In this document: positions 14,156-21,699 of the stretch, one piece after another
How positions within the stretch are numbered: the first letter of the stretch is position 1
Layout of the letters: each line of letters starts with the position of its first letter
IMG/VR virus record: IMGVR_UViG_3300031566_000295
Coordinates: 1 to 27,759 of that record
Reading direction: 5' to 3' (one strand)
DNA length: 27,759 nucleotides
Origin: a virus
Notes under the pieces: generated by a model
Database searches by the model: none
Told to the model about the DNA's origin: nothing
What the model saw: the letters and a program-made list of their open reading frames with translations, nothing else
Program-made: the position numbers and the translations under genes

Positions 14156-15295
14156 TTACTTTCCTTTCTGCATCGCCTTTAACCTAGCCTTTAACACGGC
14201 AACAGCATCATTTGGATCAGGCGTATCTACAGTTTTTTCCTCAGCTTTTTCTACTACCTTTTCCTTTTCCAATTTGACCCGTTCTTCTTTTTCTGCTTTT
14301 TCTTTTTTCTCCTGTTCTTCTTTTTCTGCTTTTTCTTTTTTCTCCTGTTCTTCTTTTTCCTTTTTCTCTGCTACCTTCTCCGCTGCCTTTGTTTCTCTTT
14401 CTACAGCCTTTTCTGACTTTCCAGCAGATTCCTTTTCTACCGTTTTTTCTTCCTTTGTATCTTCAGAATTGGATTCACTAGAACTAAACTTAGTGTTCTC
14501 CTCTTCCCAAATTTTCTGTAAAAGCTCCTTCAGTAATTTCCGTTCTTCTGAAGATCCAAATGCTTTAATCTCTGCATGTTCTGGTTCAATTCTAAATGCC
14601 ACCTTCTCTGCCTCCAATGGTATCATATCCTCTACCCATCTAAGTACCTCATCCGGTGAACCCATTGGACATTGATCAACAGGGTATGCATTATACTTAT
14701 TTTGCGGTTGTTGTTCCTTATCATAAGTAACTACCCAATCCCGTCCAGGAGTACTAATATTGCCCTTATCATCTGCAAATTCATCGAAAACATTTGACAT
14801 ACGACCCTTTGAATGAACAATATTAAAAATCTTTGTCCACACTGAAATAGGGGCCTCCCAAAGCATCACAACCCCATCGCCACCTCTAGGCACAATATTA
14901 AATAAACCATACCTTTGAGGTGCGTAATCCTTAATCAACCTGTCCAACTCCTGTAAAGCCTCAACCTTAGTAATCTTATCCACTCCCATATTGCTCTTAA
15001 GTTCCTGTTTCTCCTTGATAAGGTCCTGCCTACGGGTACAGACTGGACAAGGCAGACCATAGACCTCCCTCATACAAGTAAACACTTCTAATGACCCGTC
15101 AGAATGGCGCATAAAATGCTTTGCTCCCTTGAAGTACCAGTTAGTACTAGTAGGGGCCGGAGGAAGAATTCGAATCACATTTTCTATGTTTGAGGTTGGC
15201 TTCCAAAACCTATCCGACCACTTTCTACCATGGCTTGCATTCTCAGCAGCCTGCTGACTCTCCTGATCAAAATCCCTTTTTCCAAATAATCCCAT
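14156..15295 (-). CDS. Single-stranded DNA-binding protein, gp32-like with zinc site and E/K-rich tail
   Basis: Coats single-stranded DNA during replication and recombination. It has 379 residues. The N-terminal core has a putative zinc site H64-C74-C83-C86 (FMRH, FTCM, CPVC), spaced much like H64-C77-C87-C90 of T4 gp32. Residues about 270-360 are low-complexity Glu/Lys/Ala, including an 11-residue unit EQEKKEKAEKE encoded by an exact 33-bp DNA repeat. The protein does not end in the usual acidic tip but in a basic segment (KARLKAMQKGK). The ribosome site AGGAGG is strong, as expected for an abundant protein. It is followed directly by recA. Confidence 0.88.
   Translation of the reverse strand: MGLFGKRDFDQESQQAAENASHGRKWSDRFWKPTSNIENVIRILPPAPTSTNWYFKGAKHFMRHSDGSLEVFTCMREVYGLPCPVCTRRQDLIKEKQELKSNMGVDKITKVEALQELDRLIKDYAPQRYGLFNIVPRGGDGVVMLWEAPISVWTKIFNIVHSKGRMSNVFDEFADDKGNISTPGRDWVVTYDKEQQPQNKYNAYPVDQCPMGSPDEVLRWVEDMIPLEAEKVAFRIEPEHAEIKAFGSSEERKLLKELLQKIWEEENTKFSSSESNSEDTKEEKTVEKESAGKSEKAVERETKAAEKVAEKKEKEEQEKKEKAEKEEQEKKEKAEKEERVKLEKEKVVEKAEEKTVDTPDPNDAVAVLKARLKAMQKGK
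14281..14359. repeat. 33-bp tandem repeat (2.4 copies) in the SSB gene
   Basis: Two identical 33-bp units (14281-14313 and 14314-14346) and a 13-base third start. The length is a multiple of three, so copy-number change keeps the frame and adds or removes 11 residues of the E/K-rich linker. Confidence 0.95.
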
Positions 15296-15317
15296 TTAAA
15301 ACCTCCTAAAAATTTTG

Positions 15318-15728
15318 TTAATCTCCAATTTCTTTACTTCTTGTTACAAACTCTGGATCACATTGTTTTCTCATATTTGCAGCAAGGGTAATTGCCATAT
15401 CCTTATTTATCTTAAAAGCCTCAGAAATATACTTTAAAACATCACAAGTCTCCTTTGCCGTTATATACTCCCCATCTAAAAATACAGTACTCTCAATCCT
15501 TTTTTCAGAAAATTTCTCCCCAGCTGCTAAAAAAGCATCTCTTACCTCATTGTTTAATCTGGATTCTGTTGTTCTCAAAACACCATCTGCCTTTACAAAT
15601 AAAATAGAATAAAACGCAAATAAACTTGCCTGTCTCTGTAAATCTTGATTAATTGTCTCTTCACTAAGTTTTAACTCTTCTACATAGTTACACTCATACT
15701 CATTACCACTAATTATGACTTTAAGCAT
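15318..15728 (-). CDS. UvsY-like recombination mediator (putative)
   Basis: A 136-residue, mostly helical protein. The pattern of an early QRQASLFAFYSILFVKAD helix, a following RTTESRLNNEVRDAF helix, KFSEKRIESTV, and a final helix ending in LAANMRKQ resembles small phage proteins grouped with UvsY-type mediators, which load the recombinase onto SSB-coated DNA. The size matches T4 UvsY (137). It sits directly upstream of SSB and recA and is first after the promoter at 15755-15783. Sequence similarity to T4 UvsY itself is weak, so the call depends on size, pattern and place. The ribosome site is AGGAG. Confidence 0.5.
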   Translation of the reverse strand: MLKVIISGNEYECNYVEELKLSEETINQDLQRQASLFAFYSILFVKADGVLRTTESRLNNEVRDAFLAAGEKFSEKRIESTVFLDGEYITAKETCDVLKYISEAFKINKDMAITLAANMRKQCDPEFVTRSKEIGD

Positions 15729-15754
15729 TTAAACATTCTCCTATTGTTATATTT

Positions 15755-15783
15755 ATTTTAACGTATTTACCATTAAAAATCAA
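15755..15783 (-). promoter_or_regulatory. Sigma70-type promoter for the recombination unit
   Basis: On the minus strand: -35 TTGATT (15783-15778), a 17-base spacer, -10 TAAAAT (15760-15755, 5/6). The start is near 15748. The TGA stop of the DNA polymerase (15782-15780) is inside the -35 box. Confidence 0.7.
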
Positions 15784-18329
15784 GTTGATAATTTCTCCAA
15801 CTTACCCCAGTGAGTGCCTATAGAAATATCAACGGTTAATGGACAAGTAAGCCAAGGAAATTGTGGGAAAGATACCATTCTACTATTAATAATTTCTATT
15901 AACTTCATCCCATCATCCTCACAAACATCAAATAAACAGGCATCATGTATCTCGGCAACCATCCTACTCTTAAACTGTAAACGCCTCATTTCTTTCCATA
16001 CCTGATAAATTCCTGTAAGTACAATATCACTAGCTGTGGATTGAATTGGCATATTTATTGCCTCACGAATAACGGCTTCATGTTCGGCAGGACCAAAAAT
16101 ATTAGAGGTATTAAAGTATCTTCTCCTTCCAAATGGAGTATCTATATACCCAAATTTAAAAACATGATTGATTACCCGGTTTTGATATTCCTTTACCTCA
16201 GGATAGGCCGTAAAAAAAGCATCTATCCAACCTTGGGCTTCCTTAACACTAGCCTGAAGATCCCTAGAAAGACTCTTTGCGCTAACACCATAAATTACAC
16301 TAAAATTAACAGATTTTGCCTGGACACGTTGCTCATTCTGTTTAGATAGAGGTAACATTGAATTATCCCCAAAAATAGAATACCTAGTAGCCTCATGAAT
16401 ATCCCTACCATCCCTAAAAACTTGTAGTAAATTCCCATCCTTAGAAATATCCGCAAGTACTCTAAGTTCCAACTGAGAATAATCAGCTTCCAAAAGATAA
16501 TCATAAAATGCTGTAAACACCGGCCTGGTATCATACGGTACATTCTGTAAATTAGGTTTAGAACTTGATAACCTTCCAGTACTAGAAATTGTAAATGAAT
16601 ATGTACAGTGAATCTTAGAATCTATCATATCCTCGGAATATCTCTTTAAGTAAGTACTAAGAATCTTTTCTTTTTTCTTATACGTTAATAGATCACCAAT
16701 AAACTCATGCTTATCCTTTACTTGCTCAAGTGATTCAGCATCAGTAGAAACCTTTTTCGTCTTTTTCGTTTTCTTTCTAATTATAATCTTCATCATATCA
16801 AGCAATGATCTAATATCATCAGCGGAATTAAAATTAACTGGTTTGCCCATATTTTTAGCTAATTCAAGAACTTCCTTATAATTCACCATCCTATCTTCCA
16901 AGGTAGTTATTTCATCAATATAGTTATCCGTCATTTCCTCTAATGCCCCAAGATCCAAACATACTCCAGTTTCTTCCATCTCTGCAATACACATCATCGA
17001 CGGTACAACAACCTCAGTTATCGTTTTTCTTTGCAAGTCGTCTAAATTACTCCATTGAACATCCTTAATCTTTTTAGTAAGAAAAGCATCCAAACAATTA
17101 TAACCAGCAACCTCCTCTATAGGAGTATCCTTTAAGGTTGTTGGATCTATCTGATATCCACCAAAATCAGTATATTTCCAAGCCATTTCCTTCAACCCGG
17201 TAGGTACATATTTACCATGTAAAAAATACTCTGCAAATTGAGTATCATAGTATAAATTCCTAACCTGTATTCCATATCTTTTAAACATAAATTTCATATC
17301 AAACTGGGCATACTGCATAATTAATTTTACTTTACTATTGGTAAACAAATAATCAAATCCATCCAATACTTCCAAAGAAGAATCCTTAAATGGGGATTGT
17401 GAATGTTCCAAGGGAATAAACCAAGTATCAATACCATCTGAAAATGCCATAGATAGTACCGAATCATCATGATAATTACGACTAGGAGTCTCAATATCAA
17501 ACGCCAATTCAACTGGCCCCCTATCCTTAATCATCTCCAAAAACAATCTAATTTTAGAAGAAGTATCCAATATGGAATATTCAATGGAAGGAGGCATATA
17601 CACAGAAGTAAATACCTTTTCAAGATCCTCCCTAAATTGCTCTTCCACAGCATGGTCATTGCTTCTAATGACATAAGATGGATGCCAGGTACAAAAAATT
17701 GTCCTACCATACATATTCTTACTTATCCCATATCCACGCAATCTTGTAATAGAATATTTCCCTAAAAGTGCCCTAGTTGCCACACCACCTAAAGCCACAA
17801 TAAACCCATCAAAGTTAGCTATTTCAGAATTAAGATACCTCTTTTTACAGTAGCCTACCTCAGAATCAGCCGGAGTCCTATTTCCAGACGGCCTGCATTT
17901 GCAAACATTTGTAAATGCTACCTGATCATCAGGAAACCCAATATCCTTCAAAATACCACGTAAAAATTTACCAGACTTACCAATAAAAGGTTCACCGCCG
18001 GCAACTTCCTCTGCCCCCGGTGCTTCCCCCACAAAAAGAACCTTTGCATCGATAATATTACTTGTTGCTGGAACAAAATATCTATGATCTAATGTACAAT
18101 TATCACAAACATCAATGCTAGATCTGTTTACCGGATTAGCCCTCTCATCCATACAGTTATCAAATGAAAGGTTCTTACTTTTTAATAATTCCTCTACCTC
18201 ATCCAAAGTGTACAAACGCATTGCCCCTGGTACTTGAGGAACCCTAAACCCAAATTGTTCCCTAATTTCCCTAGGAGAGTATACCTGCTGCTCAGAAAAT
18301 AAAAAATTTTGTAATCTATCTCTAGCCAT
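15780..18329 (-). CDS. polA: DNA polymerase I (family A) with N-terminal family 4 uracil-DNA glycosylase domain
   Basis: The replicative polymerase of the phage, 849 residues, in three parts. Residues about 70-240 form a family 4 UDG: cluster Cys C75, C78, C145 and C161 (the last two 16 apart, as in UDGa), GEAPGAEE (101-108), and HPSY (H216). Residues about 270-420 form a 3'-5' exonuclease with D278/E280 (FDIE), D344, Y410 and D414 (YNCLD). Residues about 430-849 form the polymerase: motif A around D616 (LEADYSQLELR), motif B with K672 and F676 (AKSVNFSVIYG), and motif C H795-D796 (EIHDACLF). There is no 5' nuclease domain; that is a separate gene. All catalytic residues appear intact. It is the last gene of the unit that starts with the Gpt-FolE fusion. 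Confidence 0.95.
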   Translation of the reverse strand: MARDRLQNFLFSEQQVYSPREIREQFGFRVPQVPGAMRLYTLDEVEELLKSKNLSFDNCMDERANPVNRSSIDVCDNCTLDHRYFVPATSNIIDAKVLFVGEAPGAEEVAGGEPFIGKSGKFLRGILKDIGFPDDQVAFTNVCKCRPSGNRTPADSEVGYCKKRYLNSEIANFDGFIVALGGVATRALLGKYSITRLRGYGISKNMYGRTIFCTWHPSYVIRSNDHAVEEQFREDLEKVFTSVYMPPSIEYSILDTSSKIRLFLEMIKDRGPVELAFDIETPSRNYHDDSVLSMAFSDGIDTWFIPLEHSQSPFKDSSLEVLDGFDYLFTNSKVKLIMQYAQFDMKFMFKRYGIQVRNLYYDTQFAEYFLHGKYVPTGLKEMAWKYTDFGGYQIDPTTLKDTPIEEVAGYNCLDAFLTKKIKDVQWSNLDDLQRKTITEVVVPSMMCIAEMEETGVCLDLGALEEMTDNYIDEITTLEDRMVNYKEVLELAKNMGKPVNFNSADDIRSLLDMMKIIIRKKTKKTKKVSTDAESLEQVKDKHEFIGDLLTYKKKEKILSTYLKRYSEDMIDSKIHCTYSFTISSTGRLSSSKPNLQNVPYDTRPVFTAFYDYLLEADYSQLELRVLADISKDGNLLQVFRDGRDIHEATRYSIFGDNSMLPLSKQNEQRVQAKSVNFSVIYGVSAKSLSRDLQASVKEAQGWIDAFFTAYPEVKEYQNRVINHVFKFGYIDTPFGRRRYFNTSNIFGPAEHEAVIREAINMPIQSTASDIVLTGIYQVWKEMRRLQFKSRMVAEIHDACLFDVCEDDGMKLIEIINSRMVSFPQFPWLTCPLTVDISIGTHWGKLEKLST

Positions 18330-18331
18330 TT

Positions 18332-19366
18332 TTATCTCATTTTCGCTATAATATGCCTAGTATTACCCTCATTTACAGCAACACAATTAGAATACACATA
18401 AAAATTTTTCCATCGCAATAGTAACTCAATAAACAACACCATATTTATTCTAAAATTGCCAATAGGACCACTAACAGCTGCAGAAAACTCTGTACTAAAA
18501 TCTTCATTTTTATTCACAGATTTTATAAAAACACCAACAGAATCAGTATTAATAGAAATTAACCCATCATTATTAAACCTATCCCCCTTAACTATTGCTA
18601 AAATACTAGTAAGTTCCTGATTCTCAATATTACATTCACTAACCTTTGTATAATTACCAGTAAGTTGTTTTTTAAATACACGCTCAAGATCTGGATACTT
18701 TATATCCAACTCAGAACTATAAGTGTAAAAATTTGGGTACATAAAAAATAATACACCATTCTCCCTATAAAACCCAAGCGGGGCATCCTTTAATGCCCTC
18801 AACACCCCACAAAAATCATAAGATATAAAGGAATCTGCAATCCCTGTAAAAACAGGTGGTAACTCTAAAGAGTATGCCCTAACATTATCACAAGAATAAA
18901 TCTTATTAGAATTAATGTACACCCCATACAAGTTTAATTGCCGCACATCCTCTGTTACAGCAAACTCTGCCATACCCAAAGATTCTACAAACTCCGTAGG
19001 ATTTTTAAACATAATAATCTTATCAGCATCAGCAATTGGAATGTTAATTTCAACATCCGCAATTAAAGTAGATTTATACCTTGTTCTTCCCATCTTCCAC
19101 ACCATTCCAGAACCTGATACCTCAATATCAACAAATTCTAATGTCTGGATTAATGGTAACATCTTTGACAACACCTCAAATGGAAGACTAAATTCATGGG
19201 ATAATTGAAAATCATGAAATATTACTACCCCAGAATATAAATTTCTGGCAAGAATTCTATCCTTATAAAAAAATATATGATTTAAAGATTGATCAAATGG
19301 AACCTTCTGTAAAAATAGTTTTACTATACCTACAATACCATACAATTCTTTGGCTTTTATACGCAT
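18332..19366 (-). CDS. Sliding-clamp-like protein (DnaN fold, putative)
   Basis: A 344-residue, beta-rich protein just upstream of the polymerase gene. Residues 145-166 (NLYGVYINSNKIYSCDNVRAYS) resemble the DnaN signature in which a conserved strand is followed by 'atDghRla'. The length is near that of bacterial beta clamp (about 365), and repeated strand-rich blocks fit a three-domain clamp. A role in polymerase processivity is inferred from the fold pattern and its place. ATG 19366 is preferred because GAGG lies 6 bases upstream; a TTG 12 bases earlier in a TTGA overlap is possible. No clamp loader is seen in the window. Confidence 0.5.
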   Translation of the reverse strand: MRIKAKELYGIVGIVKLFLQKVPFDQSLNHIFFYKDRILARNLYSGVVIFHDFQLSHEFSLPFEVLSKMLPLIQTLEFVDIEVSGSGMVWKMGRTRYKSTLIADVEINIPIADADKIIMFKNPTEFVESLGMAEFAVTEDVRQLNLYGVYINSNKIYSCDNVRAYSLELPPVFTGIADSFISYDFCGVLRALKDAPLGFYRENGVLFFMYPNFYTYSSELDIKYPDLERVFKKQLTGNYTKVSECNIENQELTSILAIVKGDRFNNDGLISINTDSVGVFIKSVNKNEDFSTEFSAAVSGPIGNFRINMVLFIELLLRWKNFYVYSNCVAVNEGNTRHIIAKMR

Positions 19367-19374
19367 AATATTCC

Positions 19375-20319
19375 TCAAAATAGGGTATTCTGTCTAACAA
19401 TTCGCTCTGAAGTGCCAGAATCCCTAGAATTGTTTATATAGTCCTCAAATTCTAACCAGGCAAGAAAAGAGATGTAACACCTACACCACCAATCATTAAG
19501 ATCAGAAACTTTAATAGAGTACTTCACAGATAAATACTCCAATATAGCAGGTGATACTTTTTTTGTACTCATAATTCCAGCAACATATACTGTGGATAAT
19601 TTTTTAAGTTCAGTATTAAAAATAAACACACTACCATGACCAACAGCAAGGGCCACACTCACAGAATCAACAGAATACCATGGGTAACCCTTTACCAAAG
19701 ATGATGATGTAATTCCAAAACCATGTAAATTAACACTAATACCAGTATCTTCTATATGAGTAAAAAGACTATCTAACCATAACCTTTTATTTTTATCTGA
19801 TACAGCCCTAGCCATTCCACCTATCCCAATATAATCTACCCCAATTTCCAAATATCTATCTAAAACTCCTAAATCTTCACCAAAATGATATACAGGAATA
19901 TTAACAACACCTGCTTCCTTCATCCTTACATAATTTAAATAACTAGTATTACTAGCATTCTTAAGTTCATCACCAGTAGGAGCAGTAGAAATTGTTCCAG
20001 GAATCTTATCCAAACCAACAAAATATAACTCACCCCATTGTGATTCAGTTAATTCCTTCTTACAAAAAGCAATATAACTATCAAGATCCACCTCAGTACC
20101 AGATTTCCAAATAGAGTAGGCACCTGAATCAAGCATCATTTTCATACCACTGCTAAACCCACCTACACCCAGTTTTATCAGCAGATAACTCTTTATTTCG
20201 GAGTAAGTATACAACACAGCTGGCCCTTTCCCAATAAATTTGTCAAACCATATTCTAGATTGATCACCTACAACAGGAACAGTCCTACTATGACCAAAAT
20301 AAATAGTTAATTTATTCAT
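19375..20319 (-). CDS. dpdA: DpdA/TGT-like guanine transglycosylase
   Basis: Predicted to exchange guanine for a 7-deazaguanine base, probably in phage DNA. It has 314 residues and a TIM-barrel layout like bacterial TGT. D64-S-G (MMLDSGAYS) matches TGT's TDSGGF. D104 lies in FVGLDKI. VPVYHFGED (142-149) and IGIGGMA (164-170) match TGT's GGLavGE region. HGFGITSSSLVKGYPWYSVDS (split over 199-219) places D218 where TGT has its nucleophile Asp. The CxCx2C-His zinc site of bacterial TGT is not seen; only WWCRC occurs near the end. This pattern is that of phage DpdA-type proteins. It lies between a cREC-like gene and the clamp-like gene, in the same unit as the Gpt-FolE fusion. Confidence 0.78.
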   Translation of the reverse strand: MNKLTIYFGHSRTVPVVGDQSRIWFDKFIGKGPAVLYTYSEIKSYLLIKLGVGGFSSGMKMMLDSGAYSIWKSGTEVDLDSYIAFCKKELTESQWGELYFVGLDKIPGTISTAPTGDELKNASNTSYLNYVRMKEAGVVNIPVYHFGEDLGVLDRYLEIGVDYIGIGGMARAVSDKNKRLWLDSLFTHIEDTGISVNLHGFGITSSSLVKGYPWYSVDSVSVALAVGHGSVFIFNTELKKLSTVYVAGIMSTKKVSPAILEYLSVKYSIKVSDLNDWWCRCYISFLAWLEFEDYINNSRDSGTSERIVRQNTLF

Positions 20320-20322
20320 ACC

Positions 20323-20703
20323 TTAAATCCCTAAATTAGTAAAAATAGTACCAAGATTATCCACCCAGGCAAATGGATAAGCCAAAGCCTCTGGAAGAAC
20401 ACTAATAATATTTTTCCTTCCTGCTTCATTCAAAGAATGAGTTATAATAGTCTTTGGCTGTAGATCCCTATTTTCAACTAACCACAAAGCCAAATCATAT
20501 CCAGTAGGCTCTTCACCAAAAGAATTAACATAAACCCTACCACCTAAGTCATGATCAATAAATAAAACATCAAATTTAGCCCCCTGAAGGTTTCTAACTG
20601 CGCTTTCAACAGTAGCTACTACAGTAACAGTATTACCAACATAACCCCACCGTAAAAAGGCTATCTGACGTGAAGAATCATCTTCTAATACTAATATATC
20701 CAT
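20323..20703 (-). CDS. Receiver-like protein of the cyclic-phosphate processing (cREC) type
   Basis: A 126-residue protein with a receiver-like fold: an acidic start E7-D8-D9 (LVLEDDSSR), then D50-H-D52-L-G-G (FIDHDLGG), TGYDLALWL, and IITHS with H89. The DHDLGG plus HS pattern marks the cREC family, predicted to act on cyclic or terminal phosphates of RNA rather than as a phosphorelay switch. There is no output domain. It lies 3 bases after the DpdA-like gene's start side and 2 bases after the fusion gene's stop, so the three are co-transcribed. A link to RNA end repair or to deazaguanine metabolism is inference. Confidence 0.7.
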   Translation of the reverse strand: MDILVLEDDSSRQIAFLRWGYVGNTVTVVATVESAVRNLQGAKFDVLFIDHDLGGRVYVNSFGEEPTGYDLALWLVENRDLQPKTIITHSLNEAGRKNIISVLPEALAYPFAWVDNLGTIFTNLGI

Positions 20704-20705
20704 TA

Positions 20706-21653
20706 TTACTTCCCTATCAATCTTAAAAATTCATTTCTTGTAGCAATTTTTTCCCTAAACACTCCATGCATATAACTAGTCGTCATTTTTGCATTTTCTT
20801 TTTTAATCCCCCGCATTAACATACACAAATGAATTCCCTCTACAACAACTGCTACGCCATTAGTCTGCATAATATCATCAAACTCCTCACCTATTTGCCG
20901 AGTCATACGTTCTTGAATTTGTAATCTCCGGCTAAAAACCTCTACTAATCTAGAAATTTTAGAAATCCCAACAATTCTACTTTTAGGGATATATGCAAAA
21001 TGAACTTTTCCATAAAATGGAAGCATGTGATGTTCGCACATTGAATAAAATTCTATATCCTTTAGTATAATCATTTCATCATAACATTCACTATTAAAAT
21101 TAGTACTAATAATTTCCTTTGGATCTTGATTATACCCAGAAAATAATTCATCATATGCCCGTGAAATTCTACTTGGAGTACCTTTCAACCCCTCTCTTAA
21201 TGGATCTTCCCCAATACTCCTTAATAAGGCAGTCACCGCCTGCTCCCTAGCCCCTGAAAAAAAACTATCTAAGGACCCTTCCCAAGGAAAAACATACCAA
21301 CGTTTATCAGATGAATCTTTAGTATATAAAAATGTAAAGTTAACCTTTCTTAATTTCTTTTCTACAGCAAGGTTCTTAAAAAATTCTACTGTTGCTCCTG
21401 TATCCAAAATATCATCAACCACTAAAATTCTTTTCCCTTCTAATCCATCAAAAGCACTCTTATCAAAAGGATTAACTATTAATAATTTTATAGCCTGATA
21501 TTTTTGCATCTTCCAAAGAAGAGTAGCAGGAATAATTCCACCCCTTGATACTCCTATAATATAATCAAGATCTGGAAAAATCTCCTTAAAAAGGTGAACC
21601 ATATCCAAAAGTTTTTCCTCTACCATTTTCATACTAATAACTTTTCTATCCAT
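20706..21653 (-). CDS. folE: Fusion: Gpt-like phosphoribosyltransferase - GTP cyclohydrolase I
   Basis: Two enzymes in one 315-residue chain. Residues 1-130 are a type I phosphoribosyltransferase resembling xanthine-guanine PRTase: GVSRGGIIPA (34-43), the PRPP loop ILVVDDILDTGAT (76-88), and WYVFPWE (119-125). Residues about 134-315 are FolE, which turns GTP into dihydroneopterin triphosphate: zinc and catalytic C206-E-H208-H209 (SMCEHHMLP) and C277 (HLCMLMRG), exactly 71 residues apart as in E. coli FolE (110 and 181), with TPSRISRAY and TTSYMHGVF. All key residues are present in both parts. FolE feeds QueD and QueE encoded at 5298-6372. It is the first gene after the promoter at 21671-21699, with GGGAG before ATG. 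Confidence 0.92.
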   Translation of the reverse strand: MDRKVISMKMVEEKLLDMVHLFKEIFPDLDYIIGVSRGGIIPATLLWKMQKYQAIKLLIVNPFDKSAFDGLEGKRILVVDDILDTGATVEFFKNLAVEKKLRKVNFTFLYTKDSSDKRWYVFPWEGSLDSFFSGAREQAVTALLRSIGEDPLREGLKGTPSRISRAYDELFSGYNQDPKEIISTNFNSECYDEMIILKDIEFYSMCEHHMLPFYGKVHFAYIPKSRIVGISKISRLVEVFSRRLQIQERMTRQIGEEFDDIMQTNGVAVVVEGIHLCMLMRGIKKENAKMTTSYMHGVFREKIATRNEFLRLIGK

Positions 21654-21670
21654 TTTTATCTCCCATATCT

Positions 21671-21699
21671 ATTATAGTAAATTAACCATACTAAATCAA
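21671..21699 (-). promoter_or_regulatory. Sigma70-type promoter for the Gpt-FolE to polymerase unit
   Basis: On the minus strand: -35 TTGATT (21699-21694), a 17-base spacer, -10 TATAAT (21676-21671, perfect). The start is near 21664. The TGA stop of the DnaB-type helicase (21698-21696) is inside the -35 box. Confidence 0.75.

Noticed and set aside
14133-14675. Plus-strand ORF rich in Ser and Phe
   Set aside because: It is the mirror of the Glu/Lys-rich tail of the SSB gene; no ribosome site and opposite strand to all other genes.
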